Part shown: positions 47,082 through 56,615 of the stretch, in pieces | Position numbering within the stretch: position 1 is the stretch's first letter | How the letters are laid out: each line of letters starts with the position of its first letter | NCBI GenBank assembly: GCA_902584805.1 | Contig: CACIBE010000003.1 | Span: forward strand, 1 to 64,000 | Direction: 5' to 3' | DNA: 64,000 nucleotides | Origin: an uncultured Alphaproteobacteria bacterium | GTDB taxonomy: Bacteria > Pseudomonadota > Alphaproteobacteria > HIMB59 > GCA-002718135 | Program-made: the position numbers and the translations under genes | Notes under the pieces: generated by a model | The model's database searches: none | What the model was told of the DNA's origin: nothing | Seen by the model: the letters and a program-made list of their open reading frames with translations, nothing else

Positions 47082-48566
47082 ATGATTGACTGGCCATTAG
47101 TATCAGTAATAATTTTTTTACCTTTAATTGGCGCTTTAATTATTCTTTTTATTAAAGAAGATGAATTAACATCAATTAATATTAAATGGGCTGCTTTACT
47201 AGCAACATTAGGAACATTTATTTTAAGTTTAATACTCTGGCTACAGTTTGATTATTCCAATCCGTCTTATCAATATGAAGAAAAATTTAGATGGTTTGAT
47301 GATTTTAATTTCTTCTACCATGTTGGAGTTGACGGTATTTCACTTTTTATGATTTTATTAAGTACATTTTTGACCCCACTTTGTATTTTAGCTAGTTGGA
47401 ATAATATTAAAAAAAGAGTCAAGGAATACATGCTTTCTTTTTTATTTTTAGAGACTGTAATGATTGGAATGTTTGCTTCTATAGACATACTTTTATTTTA
47501 TATTTTTTTTGAAGCAGTATTAATACCAATGTATCTAATCATAGGTATATGGGGAGGCAATAGAAGAATCTATGCTTCTTTTAAATTCTTTCTCTATACT
47601 CTTTTGGGGTCAGTACTCATGTTGATTGCTATTATTGTGATGTATAGAAATACAAGTTCAATGAGTATTGAGTTCTTACAAGGTAATTATTTTTCCTATA
47701 ATACTCAATTGTTTCTATGGCTCGCCTTCTTTGCTTCCTTTGCAGTTAAAATTCCTATGTGGCCGTTTCATACATGGTTGCCCGATGCCCATGTTGAAGC
47801 TCCAACAGCTGGATCTGTTATTTTAGCAGGAGTACTTTTAAAAATGGGTGGATACGGTTTTATCCGTTTCTCTCTAGGCATGCTTCCAGAAGCAACAGAG
47901 TTTTTTATTCCTTTAATTATGACATTAAGTATAGTTGCCATAGTATACACTTCCTTAGTAGCACTAGCACAAACTGATATTAAAAAACTAATTGCATATT
48001 CATCTGTTGCTCATATGGGAATTGTAACAATTGGAATTTTCTTAGTGAATCAACAAGGCTTAGAAGGAGCAATGATGCAAATGATTAGTCATGGACTAGT
48101 CTCAGCAGCTTTATTTTTATGTGTTGGTGTTATTTATGATCGAATGCATACTAGAGAAATTGAATTTTACGGAGGATTAGTTCAAAGAATGCCGCTTTAT
48201 GCAACAGTATTCATGATTTTTATGCTGGGATCAGTTGGTTTGCCTGGAACTAGTGGTTTTATTGGAGAATTTTTAGTTATTGTTGGCGCATTTAAATTTT
48301 CAAGTTACGTTGTGATTTGCGCGGCTTTTGGAATAATATTATCCGCTGTTTACATGCTATACCTTTATAAAAGAATTATTTTTGGCACAATAACTAATAA
48401 TAAACTTACAGATATTTTAGATATAAACACAAGAGAGAAAATCATATTAATTCCTTTAGCAATTTCAGTAATATTACTAGGTATATTTCCAAATCTATTT
48501 TTAGATCCTATGAGATTATCACTTGAACTGATTATAACAAACTATGAAATAGCCAATGCTAAATAA
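47082..48566 (+). CDS. nuoM: NADH-quinone oxidoreductase subunit M
   Basis: 494 residues, antiporter-like subunit. LLFYIFFEAVLIPMYLIIGI (20 residues) contains the conserved Glu, HTWLPDAHVEAPTAGSVILA (20 residues) and DIKKLIAYSSVAHMG the channel residues, and GLPGTSGFIGEF is typical of NuoM. It begins right after the nuoL stop and overlaps nuoN by 11 bases. Confidence 0.97.
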   Translation: MIDWPLVSVIIFLPLIGALIILFIKEDELTSINIKWAALLATLGTFILSLILWLQFDYSNPSYQYEEKFRWFDDFNFFYHVGVDGISLFMILLSTFLTPLCILASWNNIKKRVKEYMLSFLFLETVMIGMFASIDILLFYIFFEAVLIPMYLIIGIWGGNRRIYASFKFFLYTLLGSVLMLIAIIVMYRNTSSMSIEFLQGNYFSYNTQLFLWLAFFASFAVKIPMWPFHTWLPDAHVEAPTAGSVILAGVLLKMGGYGFIRFSLGMLPEATEFFIPLIMTLSIVAIVYTSLVALAQTDIKKLIAYSSVAHMGIVTIGIFLVNQQGLEGAMMQMISHGLVSAALFLCVGVIYDRMHTREIEFYGGLVQRMPLYATVFMIFMLGSVGLPGTSGFIGEFLVIVGAFKFSSYVVICAAFGIILSAVYMLYLYKRIIFGTITNNKLTDILDINTREKIILIPLAISVILLGIFPNLFLDPMRLSLELIITNYEIANAK

Positions 48567-49992
48567 TATTTACAATATTTTTTTTATACCCGAAATTTTT
48601 TTAGCATGCTCTTCTTTTGTTTGCTTACTTTTTGGGCTTTTTTTAAAAAAGAATGCATTTAGACAAACTTCCAATCTAGCAGTTTTCGTTTTATTAATAA
48701 CCATTTTGCTTGTTTACTATGATAGTGAATCAAATTTTGCAAATTATAAAAGTTTATTTAGCCACTCTTCTTTTATAAATTTTTTTAAAATTTTAGCTCT
48801 ATTAGGATCTATAGCTAGTATCATCATTTCTAAAGATTATTTCTTAGGCATTAAGCTTAAAAATTTTGAAATTCCTATTTTATTTTTATTTTCTACACTT
48901 GGGATGATGTTAATGATTGCTTCAAATAATCTTATGTCCATGTATCTAGCAATAGAACTACAAAGTTTGTCTCTATATGTTGCTGCAGCAATAAAAAGAG
49001 ATTCAATCTCATCAGCTGAGTCAGGAGTAAAATATTTTATTTTAGGAGCATTATCGTCTGGTATACTTTTGTACGGCTTCTCCTTAATTTATGGATTTAC
49101 TGGTTCAATGAATTTTGATGATATAAGTTTCTATTTATCAAAATTTGATAATTTAAATTTAGGTATAATATTTGGGCTTGTATTTGTGATGGTAGGCTTG
49201 GCTTTTAAGGTTTCAGCTGTACCTTTCCATATGTGGACTCCTGATGTTTATGAAGGGGCTCCAAACTCAATTACAGGTTTTTTTGCTATTGTCCCTAAGA
49301 TTGCTGCAGTAGCTTTAATTTATCGTTTTTGCTTAGTTCCATTTGAAAATTTTTACTTAGAATGGAGTCAAATAATTTTATTTTTATCAATAGCCTCAAT
49401 GTTTCTTGGAGCTGTAGCGGCTATAGCACAGTCAAATATTAAAAGATTATTAGCTTATAGTTCTATCGGACATATAGGTTATATCTTAATAGCTTTAGTT
49501 GCCGCAAATGATGATGGAATTAAAGCAGCATCAATTTATATGTTTTCATACATGATAATGAATGTTGCTATTTTTGCTATTTTACTTTCGTTAAAAGTTA
49601 AAAATGAATATTTAATTTATATAAGTGATTTAAAAGGGTTAAGTAAAAGTAATCCAATCGTCAGTCTTTCTATTTCAATAATAATGCTATCTATGGCTGG
49701 CATCCCACCCTTTATAGGATTTTTTGGAAAGTTTTATGTTTTCATTGCTGCAATTGAACAAGAATTATATGTGCTTTCAGTTCTTGGCGTCCTAGCTAGT
49801 GTTATTTCTGCTTTTTATTATTTAAGAATTATTAAGATAATGTATTTTGATGAAAGTAAAAGTGAAGGAATAATTAATTTTCAAATTTCTTTTCAATCAA
49901 AAATTATTCTGTCCTTAAGTTTGTTTGTAATTATTTGTTTTATATTTTATCCGTCTTTATTTATTAATATATCAGCAAGTTTGACCATTTGA
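48556..49992 (+). CDS. nuoN: NADH-quinone oxidoreductase subunit N
   Basis: 478 residues, third antiporter-like subunit. MYLAIELQSLSLYVAAAIKR (20 residues), PFHMWTPDVYEGAPNSITGF (20 residues) and IKRLLAYSSIGHIGYILIAL (20 residues) are diagnostic. It closes the complete nuoA-N set without inserted genes; birA follows after three bases, as is common in alphaproteobacteria. Confidence 0.97.
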   Translation: MLNNIYNIFFIPEIFLACSSFVCLLFGLFLKKNAFRQTSNLAVFVLLITILLVYYDSESNFANYKSLFSHSSFINFFKILALLGSIASIIISKDYFLGIKLKNFEIPILFLFSTLGMMLMIASNNLMSMYLAIELQSLSLYVAAAIKRDSISSAESGVKYFILGALSSGILLYGFSLIYGFTGSMNFDDISFYLSKFDNLNLGIIFGLVFVMVGLAFKVSAVPFHMWTPDVYEGAPNSITGFFAIVPKIAAVALIYRFCLVPFENFYLEWSQIILFLSIASMFLGAVAAIAQSNIKRLLAYSSIGHIGYILIALVAANDDGIKAASIYMFSYMIMNVAIFAILLSLKVKNEYLIYISDLKGLSKSNPIVSLSISIIMLSMAGIPPFIGFFGKFYVFIAAIEQELYVLSVLGVLASVISAFYYLRIIKIMYFDESKSEGIINFQISFQSKIILSLSLFVIICFIFYPSLFINISASLTI

Positions 49993-49995
49993 TTA

Positions 49996-50730
49996 ATGTC
50001 ATTAGATAAAATTAAAAATCTATTAGATAAAAAAAATTTTGATTTTCATTTTATTGAATCTGTAGACTCTACAATGTCAGAGGTTAAAAAACTTATTTAT
50101 AATAGAGATATATGTTTGATGGCAAATGAACAAAAAAAAGGATTTGGAAGACGAGGAACAACTTGGGAAAGTCCAAAAAATAATGTCTATATTTCTATTT
50201 TATCTAAAAATATATTGCCAATAGAAAATCATTTTTTAAATAATGCTTTTATTACTAATATGATCTGTTCTGTAATTGAAAATATTTGTGATGTTAAAAC
50301 TCAAATTAAATGGCCAAATGATATTTTAATTAATAAAGAAAAAATTTCTGGAATAATTTCTGAAATATTTAGTGTCAAAAGTGATAAATATATCAATACT
50401 GGTTTTGGAGTTAATATAGTATCTTCTCCAAAAATTGAAAATTATCCAACAACTAATATTAATAAATACAATAAAGAAATTAACAATTTTTATTTTGTAT
50501 ATGAAATTATGGAAGAGTATTTTAAAAATTTTAAACAACTGCTAAATAACCACGAAAAAATTATGACTGAATATAAAAGTAGATTATTATATTTAGGTAG
50601 CAATATTAATTTAAAAATTGATGAACAAAATGTAAAACAAGGAATATTTCATAATCTTAACCCAGATGGTTCAATCACTTTAAAAAATAATATTAATTTT
50701 GAAAATATATATAATGCTAGAATAATTTAA
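49996..50730 (+). CDS. birA: Biotin--[acetyl-CoA-carboxylase] ligase
   Basis: 244 residues, the monofunctional form without the N-terminal helix-turn-helix of E. coli BirA, so it should not act as a repressor. Biotinyl-AMP site: GFGRRGTTWESPKNNVYISI (20 residues), then IKWPNDILINKEKISGIISE (20 residues) and NTGFGVNI. It attaches biotin to carboxylase carrier protein. One-base overlap with coaX. Confidence 0.9.
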   Translation: MSLDKIKNLLDKKNFDFHFIESVDSTMSEVKKLIYNRDICLMANEQKKGFGRRGTTWESPKNNVYISILSKNILPIENHFLNNAFITNMICSVIENICDVKTQIKWPNDILINKEKISGIISEIFSVKSDKYINTGFGVNIVSSPKIENYPTTNINKYNKEINNFYFVYEIMEEYFKNFKQLLNNHEKIMTEYKSRLLYLGSNINLKIDEQNVKQGIFHNLNPDGSITLKNNINFENIYNARII

Positions 50731-51491
50731 TGATTGTTATAGATGTAGGTAATACGAATATAGTTATAGGTTTTTATACAAAAAATAAATTAATTAAAAT
50801 TATTAGATTAAAAACAGAAAAAAAAATCAATATTACAAAAAAAGAAATAAATAAATTTTTTCAATCTAACAAAAAGTTGATTAATAATCTTAAAGATAGA
50901 TTTTGTATCTTGTCCTCTGTTGTACCTTCTTTAAATTTAATTTTAAAAAATATTTTTCAAAAAAATAAATTCAAATTTTATGTAATTAATCCCAAAAAAA
51001 TATCATTCAGAAATAGTATCAATTATAATTTAAATCAAATTGGGAGTGATCGGATAGCAAACTATGCCTATGTATATAGTAAGAAAATCAAAGACTGTAT
51101 AATTCTCGACTTTGGTACAGCTACTACTTTTGATGTCATTAAAAATAATCAATATTTAGGTGGATTAATTTTTCCAGGTATAAATCTTTCAATGGAGACA
51201 CTTCTAAAAAATGCTGAGTTAATAAAAACTTCAAAAATCTCAAAATCAAATAAAATTGTTAATAATAATACATCAGCTTCTATTCAATCAGGTTTCTATT
51301 TTGGTTATTTGCATGCAGTTAATGGCATATTAAAGCAAATTATTAAGGAGAATAACTTTAAGCCCAAAGTCTATATTACGGGTGGTCTAGGTAAAATATT
51401 TAGGGATAAAATTATTTATAAACCTATATATATGGAACATTTGACATTAGAAGGAATAAAAGAAATCGGTAACAAACATTTTTATGAGTAA
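50730..51491 (+). CDS. coaX: Type III pantothenate kinase
   Basis: 253 residues of the ASKHA fold. Phosphate loop IVIDVGNTNIVIGFY, the GSDRIANYAYVYSK segment, DFGTATTFDVI with the catalytic Asp, and YITGGLGKIF are all as in CoaX. It catalyses the first step of coenzyme A synthesis. Gene order birA-coaX-rnj is typical for alphaproteobacteria. Overlaps rnj by eight bases. Confidence 0.94.
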   Translation: MIVIDVGNTNIVIGFYTKNKLIKIIRLKTEKKINITKKEINKFFQSNKKLINNLKDRFCILSSVVPSLNLILKNIFQKNKFKFYVINPKKISFRNSINYNLNQIGSDRIANYAYVYSKKIKDCIILDFGTATTFDVIKNNQYLGGLIFPGINLSMETLLKNAELIKTSKISKSNKIVNNNTSASIQSGFYFGYLHAVNGILKQIIKENNFKPKVYITGGLGKIFRDKIIYKPIYMEHLTLEGIKEIGNKHFYE

Positions 51492-53157
51492 TAATTTACA
51501 ACTAAATGATTTTAATGAAGGACTACACTTTTTATCTCTGGGAGGTATTGGAGAAATAGGTGCAAATTGTTATCTTTACGGATGTGATGGAAAATGGATA
51601 ATGATAGATTTAGGTCTTTCATTTGCAGATGAAAAGTTTCCTGGTGTAGATTTATTAGTACCAAAAATTGATCATATTGAAAGTTTAGAAGATAATCTCG
51701 AGGCAATTATTATCAGCCATGGTCATGAAGATCATGCAGGAGCTGTTGCGTTCTTAGCAAATAAAATTAAATGTCCAGTATATGCAAGTAAATTTGCAAA
51801 ATTTCTAATCGAAAATAGGCTAAAAGAATTCAATAAAGTAGAAGGATTTACTTTAGAAGAGATAAATCTAGAAAAGAAATTAATATTCAATAATTTTGAT
51901 ATAAGTTTTATTCCAACTACACACTCAATTCCTGAACCAACTGCAATTGTAATTAAAACAACATATGGATCATTACTTCATACTGCTGATTGGAAAATAG
52001 ATCATTCACCTACTTTAGGAGATTCATTTTCAAAAGAAAAATTTGAAAAATTAGGAAATGATGGATTACTTGCCTTAATAGGTGACTCTACTAACGCAAA
52101 TGTGCCTGGTAAATCAGAATCTGAAAATGACGTTAGGGATGAACTGACAAGTGTATTTTCAAGATTTTCTAATAGAATTGTTGTTACATGTTTTTCTTCA
52201 AATATTGCAAGAATGAAAAATATTATTCAAGCAGCAAAAAAAAATAAAAGAAAGGTTGCTCTTGTTGGTAGGAGTATGAAAAAAAATATCGAGGTAGCAA
52301 GAAAATGTGGTTATGTTTCGGATGATGAAATTTTTATAAGTGAAGATGAAGCTTCTTATATACCAAGAGAAAATTTAGTCATAATTTGTACTGGTAGTCA
52401 GGGTGAAAAAAGATCTGCCCTTTTCAGAATAGCTTATAATTCTCATCAACATTTACATTTAGAGCCCGAAGATGTAGTAATTTTTAGCTCTAGAGATATT
52501 CCTGGTAATGAAAAATCAATAAATAATTTAAAGAACTTACTTATTAGACAAAGAGTTGAGATAGTAACAGCTGATGACGATTTAGTACATGTTTCAGGTC
52601 ATGGTTATGCAGATGAAATAAAACAAATGTATAATTGGACAAAACCGTACTTATCTATTCCCGTGCATGGTGAACCCATGCATCTAGAGGCGCATAAACA
52701 ATTATCTTACTCATCTCAGGTGCCATTTACTAAAATTCTAGAAAATGGAAAATGTCTCAAAATTGCACCAGGTGAACCTAAAATTGTAGAAAAATTTGAA
52801 ACAGGAAAGTTAATTGTTGAGGGTAAAAATCTTTACGATTCTGAATCTGCATTTATTAAAGAGAGAAGGAAATATTCATTTGAGGGTCTAGTTTTAATTT
52901 CTTTAATTATCAATGATGATGACTATTCAATTAATAAAAATATGTTACTTACTTTAAAAGGATTGCCAGGAATAGATGAAGAAAATATTAAAAATGATTT
53001 TAAAATACTTTTTATAGAAAACTATACAAAACTTAACAAAGATCAAAAATCATCAGATCTTATAGTATCTGACTTAGTTAAAAGTAGTTTTAGAAAGATT
53101 ATAAAAAATTCAATTCAAAAAAAACCAGAAATTGAAGTTCATTTAATACGATCTTAA
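51484..53157 (+). CDS. rnj: Ribonuclease J
   Basis: 557 residues, metallo-beta-lactamase/beta-CASP nuclease with 5'-exo and endo activity on RNA. Zinc motif HGHEDHAGAV, then THSIPEPTAIVI, HTADWKID, GDSTNANVPG, and the beta-CASP/RMMBL end HVSGHGYADEI and PVHGEPMHLEAH. RNase J is a central RNA decay and maturation enzyme in alphaproteobacteria. This is relevant because no RNase E/G gene is found next to infA here. Confidence 0.95.
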   Translation: MSNNLQLNDFNEGLHFLSLGGIGEIGANCYLYGCDGKWIMIDLGLSFADEKFPGVDLLVPKIDHIESLEDNLEAIIISHGHEDHAGAVAFLANKIKCPVYASKFAKFLIENRLKEFNKVEGFTLEEINLEKKLIFNNFDISFIPTTHSIPEPTAIVIKTTYGSLLHTADWKIDHSPTLGDSFSKEKFEKLGNDGLLALIGDSTNANVPGKSESENDVRDELTSVFSRFSNRIVVTCFSSNIARMKNIIQAAKKNKRKVALVGRSMKKNIEVARKCGYVSDDEIFISEDEASYIPRENLVIICTGSQGEKRSALFRIAYNSHQHLHLEPEDVVIFSSRDIPGNEKSINNLKNLLIRQRVEIVTADDDLVHVSGHGYADEIKQMYNWTKPYLSIPVHGEPMHLEAHKQLSYSSQVPFTKILENGKCLKIAPGEPKIVEKFETGKLIVEGKNLYDSESAFIKERRKYSFEGLVLISLIINDDDYSINKNMLLTLKGLPGIDEENIKNDFKILFIENYTKLNKDQKSSDLIVSDLVKSSFRKIIKNSIQKKPEIEVHLIRS

Positions 53158-53390
53158 TGGCACTATTTACTCACGTTCTAATTTTTATCCTTATTTGGTG
53201 GATTTTATTTTTCATACTCCTGCCGATTAAGATAAAAGTACCCCAAAAAGTAGAATCTGGACATGCAAAAAGTGCCCCGAGTAAGCCATATCTTCTAATA
53301 AAATTTATAGCAACTTCATTAATATCAGCTTTAATTTTATTTTTTTTGATTTTATTTGGATTTGATTTATCAAATATATTTAATAAATGA
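53157..53390 (+). CDS. DUF1467 family small membrane protein
   Basis: 77 residues with two membrane helices flanking a polar loop. WWILFFILLPIKIKV at the N-terminus and the loop VESGHAKSAPSKPYLLIKF match DUF1467 proteins, which lie between rnj and proS in alphaproteobacteria. Function unknown. Overlaps neighbours by one and four bases, so it is co-translated. Confidence 0.85.
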   Translation: MALFTHVLIFILIWWILFFILLPIKIKVPQKVESGHAKSAPSKPYLLIKFIATSLISALILFFLILFGFDLSNIFNK

Positions 53391-54682
53391 AATATTCTAA
53401 CTTTTTTCTTCCCACTATTAAAGATGCGCCATCAGATGCTGAAATAATTTCACATAAATTAATGATCAGAGCTGGAATGATTAAACAATCTAGTGCCGGC
53501 ATTTATTCGTGGTTACCTCTAGGTCTACTTGTATTAAAAAAAATTGAACAGATTGTTAGAGAAGAACAAAATAATGCAGGAGCAATAGAACTGCTTATGC
53601 CTACGATTCAATCTTCGGATTTATGGATTAAATCAGGAAGATACGATGATTATGGAAAAGAAATGTTAAGGATTACAGATAGAAGTGGAAGGGAAATGCT
53701 TTACGGCCCAACAAATGAAGAATTAATTACAGATATATTTCAATCACATATAAATTCTTACAAAGATCTTCCAAAAAACCTTTATCATATTCAATGGAAA
53801 TTCCGAGATGAAGTTAGGCCTAGGTTTGGAGTAATGCGAGGAAGAGAATTCTTAATGAAGGATAATTATTCATTTGATCTTGATGAAAGCGAAGCAAAGA
53901 AATCTTATGACAATATGTTTAAAGCATACATAAAAACTTTTATTAGAATGGGTTTAACACCAATTTCCTTAAGAGCAGAAACAGGACCAATTGGAGGTAA
54001 CTTAAGTCATGAATTTCAAATACTAGCTAAGACTGGTGAAAGTACACTTTATTATGATAAAAAATTAGAAACACTAAACCCTGAAACTATAGACCCAAAT
54101 GAGTTGCAGTCATTTTATGCTGCAGTTGATGATCAACATGATGAAAAAAATTGCCCAATTTCAAATGAAGATTTAAAAATTTCTAAGGGCATTGAAGTTG
54201 GTCATATATTTTATTTTGGAACAAAATATTCTGAGAAATTAAACGCATTTGTTCAAGATAAAAGTGGAAAAAATGTTCCAGTGCATATGGGATCATATGG
54301 CATTGGTGTTTCAAGACTTGTGGGCGCAATTATAGAAGCTTATCATGATGAAAAAGGAATTAGGTGGCCTTTAGAAGTTGCTCCATTTAAGGTTTCCATA
54401 GTTAATTTAATGCCAGAAGATCAAGATTGTGCCACAAAATCATCAGAATATTATGAATATTTTATGAAAAATAATATTGAAGTCATTTTAGATGATAGAA
54501 TCTGCAGTATAGGAAAAAAATTATCTGATAATGAGTTAATTGGGACACCATATCAAATTATTATTGGCAAAAAAAATTTAAAAAATAATTTAGTAGAAAT
54601 AAAAAATCGCCAAAATAATGAAAGTGAAAAAATTTCATCCAGTAGTGCAATTGATTTTATTAATAATAAGTTAAAAAAATAG
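53387..54682 (+). CDS. proS: Proline--tRNA ligase, short alphaproteobacterial form
   Basis: 431 residues, versus about 570 for E. coli ProRS; the inserted editing domain between class II motifs 2 and 3 is missing, as is normal in alphaproteobacteria. Motifs: MRAG-like MIRAGMIKQSSAGIYSWLPL (20 residues), RFRD-like WKFRDEVRPRFGVMRGREF, and motif 3 GSYGIGVSRLVGAIIE. Anticodon-binding domain at the C-terminus. Mis-made Ala-tRNA(Pro) would need a free-standing editor encoded elsewhere. Confidence 0.95.
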   Translation: MKYSNFFLPTIKDAPSDAEIISHKLMIRAGMIKQSSAGIYSWLPLGLLVLKKIEQIVREEQNNAGAIELLMPTIQSSDLWIKSGRYDDYGKEMLRITDRSGREMLYGPTNEELITDIFQSHINSYKDLPKNLYHIQWKFRDEVRPRFGVMRGREFLMKDNYSFDLDESEAKKSYDNMFKAYIKTFIRMGLTPISLRAETGPIGGNLSHEFQILAKTGESTLYYDKKLETLNPETIDPNELQSFYAAVDDQHDEKNCPISNEDLKISKGIEVGHIFYFGTKYSEKLNAFVQDKSGKNVPVHMGSYGIGVSRLVGAIIEAYHDEKGIRWPLEVAPFKVSIVNLMPEDQDCATKSSEYYEYFMKNNIEVILDDRICSIGKKLSDNELIGTPYQIIIGKKNLKNNLVEIKNRQNNESEKISSSSAIDFINNKLKK

Positions 54683-55933
54683 ATGATTTCTAAATCAGAA
54701 CGATTACTGATTTTTAGGTTTTTAATTTCTAAGAAATCTGATGGCTATGTTTCTATTTTTGCTTGGTTTTCAATAATAGGTATTAGTTTAGGAGTAGCAG
54801 CAATTATTATAGTAATGTCTGTTATGAATGGTTTTAGAATTGATTTAACTAACAGAATAATTGGACTTAATTCACACCTTAATATTTATAGTTTTGATAA
54901 TGAGATAACAAATAAGCAAGCTGATGAACTCATTTTGAATATTGATAATTCTTTTTTTTACCAACACTACAAATCTATTGAAACAAATGGATTAATTATA
55001 AAATCAAATAACTCAAAAGGCGTTATGATCAAAGGCTATGATTCGTATGATAAAAATCATTATTTGTTTAATTCAATTAATATGGGCTCATTAATTCAAA
55101 ATCCAAAAAGTGAAATATTAATTGGAGACTCTTTAGCGAACGAAATGAATTTAAGTGTGGGAGATAAGGTTAAAATTGCAATTCCAAAGACTGATAAAAC
55201 AATATTAGGAAATATTCCAAGATTTAAAACATTGGAGGTAGTAGGTGTATTTGATCTAGGTTTATATGAATATGATTCAAATTTAATTTTTTTATCTTCA
55301 GAACTTGTTAGAAAATTACTCTTATATGATGAAGATATATATAACAAAATTGAATTCTTTACATCATCTGCTAATGAAATTGAATTATTTAAAAATAAAG
55401 TAGAATTAGAAATATCTAATCTTTTATTAAATTTTTATTCAATATCTTGGAAGGATCAAAACAAAACTTTAATAAATGCACTTAAGGTGGAAAAGAATGT
55501 TATGTTTATTATTCTTTCTTTAATTATCTTAGTTGCATCATTAAATATAATTTCAGGATTAATTATATTTGTAAAAGAAAAAAACAAAGATATTGGAATT
55601 TTGAAAACTATTGGAATGAGTAATAAAAGTATTATAAAAATATTTTTTACTATTGGAATCTCAATTGGTTTAATAGGATCATTAATAGGATTAATAATTG
55701 GAATTCTTTTCACAATAAATATTAAATCAATTCAAATTTTTTTAGAATATTTACTTGGAACAAAACTGTTTTCTGAAGAAGTTTATTATTTATCATCTTT
55801 ACCTTCTAAAATTAGCATAAATGAGGTAGTTTACGTACTTTGTGTAGCAATAATCATATCAATTATATCAACTATTTTTCCAGCTTTAAGTTCAGCTAGA
55901 ATAGACCCTATTAAAAGTTTAAGAAGTGAATAA
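54683..55933 (+). CDS. lolC: Lipoprotein-releasing system permease, LolC/LolE family
   Basis: 416 residues with four membrane helices: one N-terminal, a large periplasmic domain (about 50-265), and three at the C-terminus, the FtsX/MacB layout. FISKKSDGYVSIFAWFSIIG (20 residues) and AIIIVMSVMNGFR are typical LolC/E. With LolD it extracts lipoproteins from the inner membrane for LolA. Alphaproteobacteria usually have a single LolC/E-type gene here, so the C/E label is nominal. Confidence 0.92.
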   Translation: MISKSERLLIFRFLISKKSDGYVSIFAWFSIIGISLGVAAIIIVMSVMNGFRIDLTNRIIGLNSHLNIYSFDNEITNKQADELILNIDNSFFYQHYKSIETNGLIIKSNNSKGVMIKGYDSYDKNHYLFNSINMGSLIQNPKSEILIGDSLANEMNLSVGDKVKIAIPKTDKTILGNIPRFKTLEVVGVFDLGLYEYDSNLIFLSSELVRKLLLYDEDIYNKIEFFTSSANEIELFKNKVELEISNLLLNFYSISWKDQNKTLINALKVEKNVMFIILSLIILVASLNIISGLIIFVKEKNKDIGILKTIGMSNKSIIKIFFTIGISIGLIGSLIGLIIGILFTINIKSIQIFLEYLLGTKLFSEEVYYLSSLPSKISINEVVYVLCVAIIISIISTIFPALSSARIDPIKSLRSE

Positions 55934-56615
55934 TAAATATTTATTAGAGATAATAAATCTTTGTAAAAATTATACAAATGAAAATAATTCAAAAATTGAG
56001 ATAATTAAAAATTTAAATTTTAAATTAAAGCAAAACACTAAAGTTTCAATTGTTGGGCCTTCAGGTTCAGGCAAAACAACTTTTCTGAATATTATTGGTT
56101 TACTTGACTCAGAATATTATGGAAACTTTTATTTTAAGAATAAAGATATTTCTTTGTGCTCTAAAGATGAAACGAATAAAATTAGAGGATTATCCATTGG
56201 TTTTATTCATCAATTTTTTCATCTGATTCCTGAACTTACTGTGATCGAGAATGTTATGCTACCATTATTAATTAATAAAAATGAAAAGAAAAGTTATGAA
56301 ATTTCTAAAAAACTACTTCTTGAATTCGGTTTAGATGAAAGAATGAATTATAAACCTTTAAAATTATCAGGAGGAGAGCAACAAAGAGTTGCTATTGCTA
56401 GATCTCTAGTAAATGATCCAGATTTAATTTTAGCTGATGAGATGACTGGCAATCTTGATGAAGATACTGCTAACAATATTTTTAAATTTTTTATTAATTA
56501 TATCGAACAAAATAATAAAACTTTAGTATATGTTACTCATAACAAAACTTATTCTTTATTAGCTGATGAAACTTATTATTTTAAAAATAAGAAAATACAT
56601 TTGACAAATGAATAA
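55926..56615 (+). CDS. lolD: Lipoprotein-releasing system ATP-binding protein LolD
   Basis: 229 residues, ABC ATPase. Walker [14 protein letters not shown]-loop [20 protein letters not shown] (20 residues) with the LolD-type FHLLPE-like segment, signature [15 protein letters not shown], Walker [15 protein letters not shown], where the usual EPTGNLD is EMTGNLD. GTG start inside the lolC stop; its end overlaps dnaE by eight bases. Confidence 0.93.
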   Translation: MNNKYLLEIINLCKNYTNENNSKIEIIKNLNFKLKQNTKVSIVGPSGSGKTTFLNIIGLLDSEYYGNFYFKNKDISLCSKDETNKIRGLSIGFIHQFFHLIPELTVIENVMLPLLINKNEKKSYEISKKLLLEFGLDERMNYKPLKLSGGEQQRVAIARSLVNDPDLILADEMTGNLDEDTANNIFKFFINYIEQNNKTLVYVTHNKTYSLLADETYYFKNKKIHLTNE